Shown here: positions 8,084 through 16,938 of the stretch, piece by piece
Numbering within the stretch: the stretch's first letter is position 1
Layout: every line of letters begins with the position of its first letter
From: Bacteroidaceae bacterium
Lineage (GTDB): Bacteria; Bacteroidota; Bacteroidia; Bacteroidales; Bacteroidaceae
Reading direction: 5' to 3'
Assembly: GCA_024401185.1 (NCBI GenBank)
Contig: JAKSLO010000016.1
Span: 1 to 35,302, forward strand
DNA length: 35,302 bases
Notes under the pieces: model-generated
Seen by the model: the letters and a program-made list of their open reading frames with translations, nothing else
Told to the model about the DNA's origin: nothing
Database searches by the model: none
Program-made: the position numbers and the translations under genes

Positions 8084-9751
8084 ATGAAGAAACTGACATT
8101 TATAGGCATTATGATTCTTGCCATGCTGTCATGCAAGGAAGACTACCAACACATCGTCGATAAAGCGGAAGCCATGATTGACGAGCAGCCTGACAGCGCT
8201 CTGGCTTTATTGAGCGAGTGCAACAAAACGGTCATGCCTGAAGAACTGCAAGCACGATACTCCTTGCTATACTACATGGCACAAGACAAGAGTGGAATGG
8301 ACGTTGACAACGATTCACTTATCGGAATAGCCTACGATTACTACATCCACCACACCGAAGACGAACACTATGACCAATGTATGTTTTACATGGGCAACTA
8401 CTATATGCTAAACGACAGTACCAAAGAGTCGGAAGACTGCTACAACAAGGCCATACGTGCAGCCGACGAAGGCAGCGACTACCGCATAGCCTATATGGCA
8501 CGCGAGATGCTGGCTCGCTCTATCGTACAGAGCAATCCCACCGAAGCCATTCGCTTAGGAGAGGAAGGTGTAGCCCTCATCGAAGAACACGATAGCGAAA
8601 ACCTGCACAACCACGTATGTCTGCTGATGGTTGTAGCAGAAAGCAACTGGTACACAGACGACTACGAGCAAAGTCACGAATACTTGAACCGTGCACTCCC
8701 AGAAGCCAAGCGACTGGGCGACGCACAGTTATTGGGTTCGGTGTACCAAAGCATAGCCACAACCTTCCTGAACGAAAACGTATCCGATAGCGCTTTGCAC
8801 TACTCACGTTTGTCGATGCAGCAATCAGGCCATAACGACCAGCAACAACTTATATATGCCCTGTCGCTCATTCAATCCGATTCCATCGACAAAGCAGAGA
8901 GAACGTTCCAGGACATCCTGCGCCAAACCGACTCGGAAGAAATGAAAGAGGTGGTGTTCCGTGAACTGCAAAAACTGTCGTATGCATCGAACGACATCTA
9001 TGGCGTGATGACCTATGCCGACTCTGCCATCAACAGCAAGGATGTTCTCTACCATAACGTACTGACCCTGAGACACGACTATTACGAAGAGGCATTGCAA
9101 CAGGAGCTTGAGGCGCTGAAACATGCAAACGAAGCAGAGAAACGCTCCATGGAACTCCACTTCAGCCTCATCATCAGTACGATTGTGATAGTATCATTCA
9201 TCATCTTCTATCTGCTCTACCGACGTAACGTAAAGCGCAAAGCCATGCTGGCACAAGAGCGCCATAAACATCAACTGGAACTACAGGAGGCTCAGGCACG
9301 CCACGAGGCTGAACTGAAGGATCAAGCTCACCGTATGGAATTGCAAATGGAGGAAGAACGCCATAGGCAGGAGATTTCAACCCGTGACCTGCAGTTATCC
9401 ATCATGCGACGACATCTGCAAAACAAGCTCGAAGTAGTGGGGCGAATAGAAGACGGACGCGATGAGGAGAAGCGCATTGTGATCAGCGAGGCAGAGTGGA
9501 AAGACATCGAGGTGTTTCTCAATGGGGTGGATAACCTCTTCGTGGAACGCATCAGCAAGGCATTTCCACAGCTCAGCATAAAGGACATACGCTTCTGCAT
9601 GCTCTTACGCCTGGGACTCAACACCAAGGACCTGATGAACGTGTATTGCATCAACGACAGGTCGGTAAAACAAAAAAAATACATGTTCAAGGAAAAGCTC
9701 GGTCTTACGGATGCAACAGTCTCTCTGAAGCAGTTCATCGATGGTTTCTAA
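8084..9751 (+). CDS. TPR-repeat membrane lipoprotein with C-terminal HTH-like region
   Basis: Bacteroidetes-specific sensor/regulator-like protein. The frame is open from 7970, but the promoter and the lipoprotein signal (MKKLTFIGIMILAMLSC, lipobox LSC) place the start at 8084, giving 555 residues. Residues 20-350 are helical repeats of TPR type (for example a CYNKAIRAADEGSDYRIAYM segment). One membrane helix lies at about 360-382, then a charged coiled coil of about 80 residues rich in Arg/Glu/His. The last 60 residues (LSIKDIRFCMLLRLGLNTKDL onward, ending in a SVKQKKYMFKEKL helix) resemble a LuxR-type helix-turn-helix. An outside TPR part joined through one helix to a possible DNA-binding end suggests transmembrane signalling, but the target is unknown. 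Similar proteins carry the DUF6377 label. Confidence 0.8.
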   Translation: MKKLTFIGIMILAMLSCKEDYQHIVDKAEAMIDEQPDSALALLSECNKTVMPEELQARYSLLYYMAQDKSGMDVDNDSLIGIAYDYYIHHTEDEHYDQCMFYMGNYYMLNDSTKESEDCYNKAIRAADEGSDYRIAYMAREMLARSIVQSNPTEAIRLGEEGVALIEEHDSENLHNHVCLLMVVAESNWYTDDYEQSHEYLNRALPEAKRLGDAQLLGSVYQSIATTFLNENVSDSALHYSRLSMQQSGHNDQQQLIYALSLIQSDSIDKAERTFQDILRQTDSEEMKEVVFRELQKLSYASNDIYGVMTYADSAINSKDVLYHNVLTLRHDYYEEALQQELEALKHANEAEKRSMELHFSLIISTIVIVSFIIFYLLYRRNVKRKAMLAQERHKHQLELQEAQARHEAELKDQAHRMELQMEEERHRQEISTRDLQLSIMRRHLQNKLEVVGRIEDGRDEEKRIVISEAEWKDIEVFLNGVDNLFVERISKAFPQLSIKDIRFCMLLRLGLNTKDLMNVYCINDRSVKQKKYMFKEKLGLTDATVSLKQFIDGF

Positions 9752-9790
9752 AACACAAGTCGTTCCTGCACAGGAAAAAACGAAAATAAA

Positions 9791-9822
9791 TTTTGTTTTT
9801 CACTCACTTATTTGTACCTTTG
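9791..9822 (+). promoter_or_regulatory. Promoter of cobT-cobS
   Basis: TTTTG at 9791-9795 and TACCTTTG at 9815-9822 are separated by 19 nt; the cobT ATG follows at 9850. No cobalamin riboswitch is seen between the TPR gene and cobT, so this operon does not show the B12 control found at 21380-21537. Confidence 0.7.
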
Positions 9823-9849
9823 CAAAGTATATTCTGACAAGAAAAAACT

Positions 9850-10881
9850 ATGAAAGGCGAATTAAGAAATCAACTACAAAATAAGATTGACAATCTGAAC
9901 AAACCCAAAGGGTCGTTGGGCAGATTAGAGTCGCTTGCCCTGCAGATTGGACTCATACAGCAGACGCTTTCCCCACATTTGCAGCATCCCTGCCACATTC
10001 TTTTCGGCAGCGACCATGGTATAGAGAGAGAAGGCGTTTCGTTCTCGCCTCGTGAAGTGACGTGGCAGCAGATGATCAACTACGGCAAGGGAGGCGGTGG
10101 CGTGAACATGTTCTGCCGTCAGCATGGCTTCAAGTTGCTGGTGGTAGATGCTGGTGTCGATTACGACTTCGACCCTGTTCAGCACAGCCACATCATCCCT
10201 CGTAAGATAGCCTACGGCACACGCAACTTCCTGCATGAGGCTGCCATGACGAAAGATGAGTGGAAACGTGCCCTGGACATTGGCGCGGAAATGGTGGACA
10301 AGTGCCACGCAGAAGGATGTAACATCATCAGTCTGGGTGAGATGGGCATTGCCAACACCTCTCCTTCAAGCATACTGATGCACCTGCTGCTTCACATCCC
10401 ACTCGAAAAGTGCGTAGGAGCTGGTAGCGGTTTGCCCAGCGAGGGTGTGCGCCACAAGTACGAGGTACTGAAACAAAGTGTGGACAACTTCCGAGCTATT
10501 GGTGAGGATGACGGTTTGGTGGAAAAGACAGCAGCCTACTTCATGGGCTACGAGATGGCATGTGCCACAGGAGCCATGTTGCGTGCCGCAGAGCACAGAA
10601 TGATTATCCTTGTGGATGGATTCATCATGACGGCATGTATGCTGGTGGCTATGAAGATGCGTCCAGAAGTGAAGGATTTTGCCGTGTTTGGTCATTGTGG
10701 CGACGAGGGTGGCCATAAGCTGATGCTTGATGCCATGGGGGCAGAGCCTTTGCTACATCTGGGGTTGCGACTGGGTGAGGGAACTGGTGCCATCTGTGCA
10801 TTCCCCATCGTGCAGTCGGCCGTGAACATGATTAACGAAATGGACAATTTTGCTCATGCAGAAATCACCAAGTATTTTTAA
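9850..10881 (+). CDS. cobT: Nicotinate-nucleotide--dimethylbenzimidazole phosphoribosyltransferase
   Basis: Activates the lower-ligand base of cobalamin by transferring phosphoribose from nicotinate mononucleotide to dimethylbenzimidazole, giving alpha-ribazole phosphate. The 343-residue length is typical. Visible signatures are the N-terminal [15 protein letters not shown], the [12 protein letters not shown] segment, GEMGIANTS, and [10 protein letters not shown], whose Glu corresponds to the catalytic base known in Salmonella CobT. It overlaps cobS by 32 nt. cobU and cobC, which often accompany it, are absent from this window. Confidence 0.96.
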   Translation: MKGELRNQLQNKIDNLNKPKGSLGRLESLALQIGLIQQTLSPHLQHPCHILFGSDHGIEREGVSFSPREVTWQQMINYGKGGGGVNMFCRQHGFKLLVVDAGVDYDFDPVQHSHIIPRKIAYGTRNFLHEAAMTKDEWKRALDIGAEMVDKCHAEGCNIISLGEMGIANTSPSSILMHLLLHIPLEKCVGAGSGLPSEGVRHKYEVLKQSVDNFRAIGEDDGLVEKTAAYFMGYEMACATGAMLRAAEHRMIILVDGFIMTACMLVAMKMRPEVKDFAVFGHCGDEGGHKLMLDAMGAEPLLHLGLRLGEGTGAICAFPIVQSAVNMINEMDNFAHAEITKYF

Positions 10882-11674
10882 TCGGGTCTTTGCCACCCTC
10901 ATCTTCTTCACCCGTCTGCCCTTGTGGCGCATCTGCAGTCCTGACAAAGACAGCTACGAGCGCGTTGTGCCCTTCTGGCCTCTGGCAGGATGGCTGACAG
11001 GAATGGTGATGGTACTGACGTTCTTGCTGACATCGAGCATGCTTCCGTTGGGCATCAGCGTGGCGCTGACGCTGGTGGCACGCCTCCTACTGACTGGTGG
11101 ACTTCATGAAGACGGCTTTGCCGATTTCTGCGATGGTTTTGGTGGAGGCACTTCCAAGAACCGCACGCTCGAAATCATGAAAGACTCGCATATTGGCACC
11201 TACGGGGTATTGGGCCTGGTACTCTATTACCTCATACTGTGGCAAACACTAACCACACTCCTTGCCACGGGTATTACCCCCTGGGTTATGATGGTGGTGG
11301 ATGCCTTCTGCAAGTATCTGGCCAGCACCATCGTATATTTCCTTCCCTATGCCAGAAAAGAGAGTGAAGCTAAGTCGCGCATCGTGTACACGCGTACCTC
11401 AACTTCAGAGAAACTGCTAAGTCTTGTATTAGGAGTCTTTCCCTTTATCGTGGTGGTGATGACAACCATCGTGGTAGCTCCAGCTTCGTTCAACTGGCAC
11501 TTTTCAAACACCTCACTCTGGTTATTAGTCATGCTCATCCCCGCCCTGCTTTGTGGGTTGCTGTTTCGTTTGATGCAACGTCGTATCAATGGTTACACGG
11601 GCGATTGTTGCGGAGCCACTTTCATCATGGCAGAGCTTTGCGCCTACATCTGTCTGGTGGGAGTGCACATGTAG
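10850..11674 (+). CDS. cobS: Adenosylcobinamide-GDP ribazoletransferase
   Basis: Membrane enzyme that joins alpha-ribazole (phosphate) to adenosylcobinamide-GDP, the last assembly step of cobalamin. The 274-residue protein is very hydrophobic, with about six membrane segments. The metal-binding motif [15 protein letters not shown] (about residues 83-97) and [14 protein letters not shown] are family signatures. The start may be the ATG at 10850 or the one at 10856; both lie inside cobT, implying translational coupling. Two terminator hairpins follow. Confidence 0.96.
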   Translation: MLMQKSPSIFNRVFATLIFFTRLPLWRICSPDKDSYERVVPFWPLAGWLTGMVMVLTFLLTSSMLPLGISVALTLVARLLLTGGLHEDGFADFCDGFGGGTSKNRTLEIMKDSHIGTYGVLGLVLYYLILWQTLTTLLATGITPWVMMVVDAFCKYLASTIVYFLPYARKESEAKSRIVYTRTSTSEKLLSLVLGVFPFIVVVMTTIVVAPASFNWHFSNTSLWLLVMLIPALLCGLLFRLMQRRINGYTGDCCGATFIMAELCAYICLVGVHM

Positions 11675-11742
11675 GTGTTTTTGCCATAATTATCACTAAT
11701 TCACTCATTTTCTTCACACAAACAGCTCATATATCTATTAGC

Positions 11743-11786
11743 AAGAAGGGCATACAGACATCACACCTGCACACCCTTCTTTTTGT
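11743..11786 (+). terminator. Terminator after cobS (first)
   Basis: AAGAAGGG at 11743-11750 pairs with CCCTTCTT at 11774-11781 across a 23-nt loop, followed by a T-rich run. Confidence 0.7.
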
Positions 11787-11795
11787 TTTTATCTG

Positions 11796-11825
11796 AAAGC
11801 ACTCTACACAATGGGGGTGCTTTTT
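11796..11825 (+). terminator. Terminator after cobS (second)
   Basis: AAAGCAC (11796-11802) pairs with GTGCTTT (11817-11823) and runs into a T stretch. It is a backup stop between cobS and the convergent dockerin-like gene. Confidence 0.6.
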
Positions 11826-11842
11826 CCACCCCATCGCGTTTA

Positions 11843-12220
11843 TTAGTTTTTGACCTGACTTATTGGCAACGAATCCAAAGGTTCTTCAAAAGACATCTCT
11901 TGCTTTACGTCGAAGCTACCTTTTTCATCATCCACAGGAATCATCTCAGGCACCCAAACCTTCTTGCGCTTAGCAGGATTCAGCAACATGTCGATGAGGG
12001 TGGTCACATCGCATAGGCCTACTTTCTTGTCACCGTTGGTATCAATCAACGTGATATCTTTGGGCACCTCGCTAATGCCCATTATCATCTTCATAAGTTC
12101 GTCAACGTCAGCAATGGTGAGCGCCTTGTCGCCATTCGTATCGCCAATCCATCGCCATTCTGCATATATGGGTAGCCCTGTAGCTATAAGTATAATAAAA
12201 AGAAACTTTCTCATAATCAT
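11843..12220 (-). CDS. Secreted dockerin-like protein
   Basis: A 125-residue protein with a signal peptide (MRKFLFIILIATGLPIYA) followed by two dockerin type I-like calcium loops, DTNGDKALTIAD and DTNGDKKVGLCD, each with Asp/Asn/Asp/Asp at loop positions 1, 3, 5 and 12 and a following helix. A polar tail of about 40 residues ends the protein. It carries no catalytic or adhesive domain, so it is essentially a free-standing dockerin. It starts 6 nt after the BspA-like gene stops, so the two are probably co-transcribed. Whether it binds a cohesin is unknown; none is seen here. Confidence 0.8.
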   Translation of the reverse strand: MIMRKFLFIILIATGLPIYAEWRWIGDTNGDKALTIADVDELMKMIMGISEVPKDITLIDTNGDKKVGLCDVTTLIDMLLNPAKRKKVWVPEMIPVDDEKGSFDVKQEMSFEEPLDSLPISQVKN

Positions 12221-12226
12221 TCACTT

Positions 12227-15200
12227 TTACTTAACGAACACTTTCTTGCCATTCTTGATATAGATGCCCTTGGCGGCATTCTTCACCTTCCTGCCGCTAA
12301 GGTCATACATCTCCGCCTCTTGCTTGTCGTTTGTTGTCACTTCTACGTTGTCAGTTCCCCACTCGTCATCAAAGACCATAATCTTCACCTCATTCACCGC
12401 CTTAGGATTGCCATTACGGTCGGTCACACTCATATACCAGCGGAAAGGCTGTAAATCGCTGCTTGCAGAAGCTGCTTGCTTCAACGTACCACCTCCCATA
12501 GCATAATAGCCATTTGCCATCATGTCTGTTCCTGTAATGGTTTTATAGGTACCCGTAAAGCAGAACTTAGTGTTCCAGCTTGTTACATCAAAGGTATTCT
12601 CTTCCGTTTTATATAGAATCTCGTTTGTTGATGTTGTTGTCTTGGTTCCTGTATTTTTTGCTTTGATTAAATAAGGAGTGTTGGGTTCTGTATAACCTGC
12701 CTTGATTTTTATTGCCTCAACCTCTGTCATGTCAATTTCTCCATCCTCATCATAGTCGAATTGATGTACGTCATTGATGCGAGCCAATTCAAAATCATTT
12801 TTCCAATCTTCATACTTTATACTGAATGGTATATAAAGTGATTGCCATTGAGTGTTGCTATAAGAACGTGAATATGATATTTTCTTACACTCGGTTTCTG
12901 CTTGATTTTCAAATGTATATCCATCAATAATCTCTGCACCTGTATTCTTAACAGTCACAATACAATATGCAGTAAATCCACCGTCATCAGACGTTGCGGT
13001 TACTATAGCAGTACCCGAACCAATTGCTGTTACAACTCCGTTTTCTGTAATACTGCAAATAGATGGAGTCATGCTTTTCCATATTACCTTCTTATTAACC
13101 GCATCTATTGGAACAATATTTGCGGTTAGTTGAGCGGTTCCTCCTATTTGGTATATTGTAATTGTCGAACAATCTATCGTCAATTCAGTCACCGGCTGAT
13201 TAACAACCACTTTGCACTCTGCCTTTATGCTATGATTACTATCTGGAGTGCCAGTGACAACAGCTTCACCCACATTGACAGCAGTTACCTTTCCATTCTT
13301 ATCAACAGTTACTACCTTTTCATCTGAACTACTCCAAATGATTTTATTATTATCAACGTCAGCGGGAGTTAATGTTGCTTTCAACTGATAACTTCCACCT
13401 TTGTTAATGGCTATTTTCTGTGTATTTATATTGATAGCTGTTGCCACTTTAGACTTGACTATCACAGCTTTCTCTGTCTGTTTTGCTGGATCATAATACT
13501 CATTTCCATCTTCATTTGCATATAGTTTAACCGTTCCAGGTTGCATACAGAGTAGATAGTATTTGCCAGATTCATAGATAACTGTGGCTATATTATTGTC
13601 TGACACAGAATACTGCACTTGGTTTCCTGATGATGAGGTTGCTTTTAACTCAATTTTATCATCAACATAAGTTGTGTTGAAATTTTGTGACCAATTTATG
13701 TTTTGAGTTAGCTTTTCAACTGTGAAAACACCTTGCAGATAAGTTATTTCATAATTTTTGGCACTGGCTCCTGCTATATATATTGGATATGTGCCAGGGA
13801 CAGTATTGCCAACAACCGAAGTGAGAACTGTAGGCTTTGTTGTAAGGACATCTTCATTTTCGCCATTTTTGAATCCTATGTATTCAATTTTGAACTCAGG
13901 ATTTTTTTCACCATATTTTTTTGTACATGAACTAACATATACTGTCAGAGGCGCTTTCTTTATAGTATAACTATATGGTATGTCGCATGAAGTTGTCCAA
14001 TAACTCTTTGAAAAAGTGGTTTTTACGTTTCCTACATGACGCCCAGCAGATGCATGAATAGGGTTGTTTTCAAAAGTGATATCGAATCCAGGAATGTTTG
14101 AACGGTATATGAACTCGGGCGTGTTTCCTGTGTATTCGTATTCAGTATCTTCTATGTCAACCAGTTTACTGCGAATTGCATTTGGGAAAATATTTGCGTA
14201 ATTGTCAGGGTATGCACAATATACATATTTAGGCTTTACACTTTGTGTATCATAATCCATTTTTGGAGAAAACAAGTAAAGGTTTTTAAATGCTTGGCCA
14301 GAAATGATACCTGGAACACTTTCGAATCCGTTACCTATATATACATCTGTTAATAGGTCTGCCCCTATCAAACAATAACTGCCTGTAAATTGGCATCCAT
14401 CTGGATAATTAAACTCTGTGATATTTGTCTCCGAAAATGAACCTTCTCCTATCTCTTTGAGGCATGTAGGTAGCCATGCACTTGTGAGGCTTTCGCACAT
14501 GTCAAACGCATATTCCCCTATGGATTCAATAGCTGGCAAAGTGACAGTTTTTATACCCTTAGATTGTCCGAAAGCGTGTGCTCCTATTTCTGTCAGAATT
14601 GGAGCATTGATGCTCTCTATGGAGTTACATTCATAAAATGCACGTTCTCCAATTCTTGTGATTTTGCTGAAGTCAATATCCATTAAATTTACACATTCAT
14701 AAAAGGTTTTCTTCCCAATGGCTATAGAATTTCCCTCAATAATAACTGTCTTTAGTTTTCGGCATTCACTAAATTCAGAATCTGCCAGCGACTTTACATT
14801 TTTTCCAAACGTTATTTTCTCTAAGCTTGGTGGATTTGAAGAATAAGAGGAGCCCCATGTCGTTTCTTTATCGTCATATACGATAGGACGGTTAATGACT
14901 AATTCTTTCTCACGATGCCAAGTAGAGTATTGTTTTAAATGTATTGGATTGGTTGTTTCTTCAAATACAATTGTAGAGGCATTCATTCCCCAAGTTTCTA
15001 CTTTTGTAACTGTTTTTGGGATTCTTAATGTATTCACGCCGCTTCTATACATTGCATCTTCAAGCATTGTTGTTACCTCATAAGTCTTTTGGTTGTATGT
15101 TACTGATTCAGGAATGCTAATATCTCCTTTGTAGTAAGTCGTATTAGCATTTGGACCGCTAGTTACTCCTACTGTACGTGCTTCTTCCGAGATAATGTGA

Positions 15201-15307
15201 TAATAAATGCCATCTACGATAAAATCGTAAGTGGGAGAAGCTGAACGAACCGCATTGGTGTTCAAAACGAAAACCAACGTAAAAAACAGTTTAACGATAT
15301 TTCTCAT
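12227..15307 (-). CDS. BspA-like leucine-rich repeat surface protein with MBG and Big_2 domains
   Basis: A 1026-residue secreted or surface protein. After a signal peptide (about residues 1-22) comes a BspA-type LRR_5 array (about 70-370; repeats such as IGERAFYECNSIESI and IGEYAFDMCESLTSA). An MBG-like domain follows (about 450-535, with the start PLTVYVSSCTKKYGEKNPEF), then three Ig-like modules, of which the last two are clear Big_2 domains (WSSSDEKVVTVDKNGKVTAV and WKSMTPSICSITENGVVTAI). The C-terminus, YDLSGRKVKNAAKGIYIKNG plus KKVFVK, is the sorting-type tail common in Prevotella and linked to type IX secretion. A role in adhesion is inferred from the family. Its base composition is AT-richer than the core genes. 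Confidence 0.9.
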   Translation of the reverse strand: MRNIVKLFFTLVFVLNTNAVRSASPTYDFIVDGIYYHIISEEARTVGVTSGPNANTTYYKGDISIPESVTYNQKTYEVTTMLEDAMYRSGVNTLRIPKTVTKVETWGMNASTIVFEETTNPIHLKQYSTWHREKELVINRPIVYDDKETTWGSSYSSNPPSLEKITFGKNVKSLADSEFSECRKLKTVIIEGNSIAIGKKTFYECVNLMDIDFSKITRIGERAFYECNSIESINAPILTEIGAHAFGQSKGIKTVTLPAIESIGEYAFDMCESLTSAWLPTCLKEIGEGSFSETNITEFNYPDGCQFTGSYCLIGADLLTDVYIGNGFESVPGIISGQAFKNLYLFSPKMDYDTQSVKPKYVYCAYPDNYANIFPNAIRSKLVDIEDTEYEYTGNTPEFIYRSNIPGFDITFENNPIHASAGRHVGNVKTTFSKSYWTTSCDIPYSYTIKKAPLTVYVSSCTKKYGEKNPEFKIEYIGFKNGENEDVLTTKPTVLTSVVGNTVPGTYPIYIAGASAKNYEITYLQGVFTVEKLTQNINWSQNFNTTYVDDKIELKATSSSGNQVQYSVSDNNIATVIYESGKYYLLCMQPGTVKLYANEDGNEYYDPAKQTEKAVIVKSKVATAININTQKIAINKGGSYQLKATLTPADVDNNKIIWSSSDEKVVTVDKNGKVTAVNVGEAVVTGTPDSNHSIKAECKVVVNQPVTELTIDCSTITIYQIGGTAQLTANIVPIDAVNKKVIWKSMTPSICSITENGVVTAIGSGTAIVTATSDDGGFTAYCIVTVKNTGAEIIDGYTFENQAETECKKISYSRSYSNTQWQSLYIPFSIKYEDWKNDFELARINDVHQFDYDEDGEIDMTEVEAIKIKAGYTEPNTPYLIKAKNTGTKTTTSTNEILYKTEENTFDVTSWNTKFCFTGTYKTITGTDMMANGYYAMGGGTLKQAASASSDLQPFRWYMSVTDRNGNPKAVNEVKIMVFDDEWGTDNVEVTTNDKQEAEMYDLSGRKVKNAAKGIYIKNGKKVFVK

Positions 15308-15358
15308 AATTGTAATAATATTGATTAGTATTTGATGATTGATACGTATTAGGATTTT

Positions 15359-15377
15359 ATCACATATTTATTGTGAT
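15359..15377. promoter_or_regulatory. Palindrome between DUF2971 and BspA-like genes
   Basis: ATCACA at 15359-15364 and TGTGAT at 15372-15377 form an inverted repeat with a 7-nt spacer. It lies between the DUF2971 stop and the BspA-like start, about 50 nt upstream of the latter. It could be an operator or a weak transcription-stop hairpin; there is no clear T run. Confidence 0.35.
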
Positions 15378-15380
15378 CTT

Positions 15381-16220
15381 TTAGCCTTTTTTGCATTCTG
15401 TTTTTGGATCTAAAAAACATGATGATGGTACTTCGTTATACAACCTATGTCCAATAGTTTTAATTTTAAGCTCTTTAGCGAGATTGCTTATTATCGACAA
15501 TTGCTCTTTAGTAGCTTTTTCGTCAACAACTATTTTTTTTAAACATTTAGCAAAATCTATCTTTATGTCAATATATTTACATTTATTATTCTCTTCAAAT
15601 TGGTAACTTTCATTTTCAGTATACAAGAATAGCCGTATTTCATTTTCGTATCTGTACGCCGGTCTTTTGATTAGCATTAATGACAAACAGGTTTCTATGT
15701 TAAGTTCGGAAGAAAAGAACCGTTTGAATAGATACGAGTCTATTGTCCTTAGTTTGTTTATTGTAGAAGTCTGTCTATACGTAACCTTTCCTTCATACAT
15801 TTTTAAACCAGATGGAATGTTTGCCAGCAGTTCCTTTCTTAGTGCTTCAAAATCAAAGACGAATTGAGTGCAGAGCCCCTTTTTTCCTTCTGTCTTTCCA
15901 TACGTATAAACTTTCCAAGCAGCTTCGCAAGATGTGGTTGGTGTTATGCATGTGGCCAATAGTGTTGGCATGTTTTTTTTCCATCCCAACTCTTTTTTGT
16001 AGTTAGCACAATAAAACAGTTTTTCATAAGGGTCTTTCCAACTTTTGGGTTCAATGAAACGAATAGTTCCATTTTCCAAACATTTTTCTGCCGTTTCCAA
16101 ATCCATGTACTTACATACTATCACCTCTCTACATTTACTTCCAAGAATATAATACCGATTAGTTCCATGGTAATTTTCACGAATACTTCTTGGCTCTAAT
16201 CTGTCACTTCTGTTAGGCAT
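15381..16220 (-). CDS. DUF2971-like protein
   Basis: A 279-residue cytoplasmic protein that fits the DUF2971 pattern: an opening KYMDLETAEKCLENGTIRFI followed by a WKDPYEKLF segment, a middle ATCITPTTSCEAAWKVYTYG segment leading to GLCTQFVFDF, then KVTYRQ, and a late KRPAYRYENEIRLFLY segment. DUF2971 proteins have no established activity; many occur in accessory or defence-rich regions. Composition is markedly AT-rich compared with metK or GH115, suggesting recent acquisition. The ATG at 16220 is used, but the first 30 residues are not conserved-looking and an ATG at residue 39 is possible. A minus-strand promoter about 350 nt upstream would make a long folded leader. Confidence 0.7.
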   Translation of the reverse strand: MPNRSDRLEPRSIRENYHGTNRYYILGSKCREVIVCKYMDLETAEKCLENGTIRFIEPKSWKDPYEKLFYCANYKKELGWKKNMPTLLATCITPTTSCEAAWKVYTYGKTEGKKGLCTQFVFDFEALRKELLANIPSGLKMYEGKVTYRQTSTINKLRTIDSYLFKRFFSSELNIETCLSLMLIKRPAYRYENEIRLFLYTENESYQFEENNKCKYIDIKIDFAKCLKKIVVDEKATKEQLSIISNLAKELKIKTIGHRLYNEVPSSCFLDPKTECKKG

Positions 16221-16310
16221 AAATACATCTATTGCCTACATACCCCCATGTATTGGCCTTTTGGATTAAACATATACAAGAAAAACGCAGGGATAATGTC
16301 CTTGCTCATC

Positions 16311-16484
16311 TTGCATCTGGTATCGGCAAACACCATAACTGAAATGAACTGAGTACAATACACCCCGCGCTGAAAGTATAGCAGCTGCATCAGCGCGGAG
16401 CTGTATGCACATACATATACTCAGTACGGGCGTACCGAACTACCTTCATCCTTCAGTTGTGAAATTTTGCCGATTTCGATGCAA
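16311..16484 (-). ncRNA. Candidate structured RNA upstream of DUF2971
   Basis: A nested imperfect inverted repeat pairs almost the whole 174 nt. Arms from outside inward: TTGCATC (16311-16317) with 16478-16484; ATCGGCAAA (16322-16330) with 16466-16474; AACTGAA (16337-16343) with 16452-16458; ACTGAGTA (16348-16355) with 16418-16425; ATACA (16358-16362) with 16402-16406; CCGCGCTGA (16365-16373) with 16390-16398. The apical loop contains the palindrome GCAGCTGC, and one side hairpin (GTACG/CGTAC, 16424-16435) partly competes with the ACTGAGTA stem. The strand is assigned from the promoter at 16568-16598. It may be a leader, a small RNA or a mobile-element end; I do not recognise a family. Confidence 0.5.
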
Positions 16485-16567
16485 AGGATAAAAGCGTGGA
16501 ACGCCTTCTTGGTCATTGTGGCTGTCCAGGAACACATCAAAGTGAACCATGCTCCACATGACGATGG

Positions 16568-16598
16568 CAAAGTTAAAGAAAAAGATTATATCGGCAAA
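16568..16598 (-). promoter_or_regulatory. Promoter reading toward the folded element and DUF2971
   Basis: On the minus strand TTTG (complement of 16595-16598), 19 nt, then TAACTTTG (complement of 16568-16575) match the Bacteroidetes consensus. A start near 16561 gives a leader of about 340 nt before the DUF2971 ATG, including the whole folded element. Confidence 0.5.
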
Positions 16599-16938
16599 GC
16601 ATTCTTCGAAAAAAATCATGGAATATTTGTATGATGCTCGTCATTTCCATGAAAAAACAACGTCTTCATCGCTATTCAACCATACATACAACAAACAATC
16701 AAAGTACTGACTCCAAACGGACCCGGAACCAACTTTTGCGCAATAATCAATAATAACAAATTATACGATTGATAGTTACACTATGTTAGTATATGTAATT
16801 CTAAGCAAAGTAAATATCTTGAAAAGCATCTCTACAAATATCTCCAAAGACAATCTTGCACTCTCTATTCTCGTTGCGTTTGTTAGGAACTTCTTTTGTA
16901 AACATTTACCACTCTTCTTCTCTATGTCTCGAAGTCTT

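Noticed and set aside
16311-16484. Possibility that the folded element is 6S RNA, tmRNA or RNase P RNA
   Set aside because: No RNase P core motifs or tmRNA tag frame; a long hairpin alone is not enough to call 6S RNA, so it is left as an unknown structured element.
16311-16484. Retron-type noncoding RNA
   Set aside because: No reverse transcriptase gene is present nearby.
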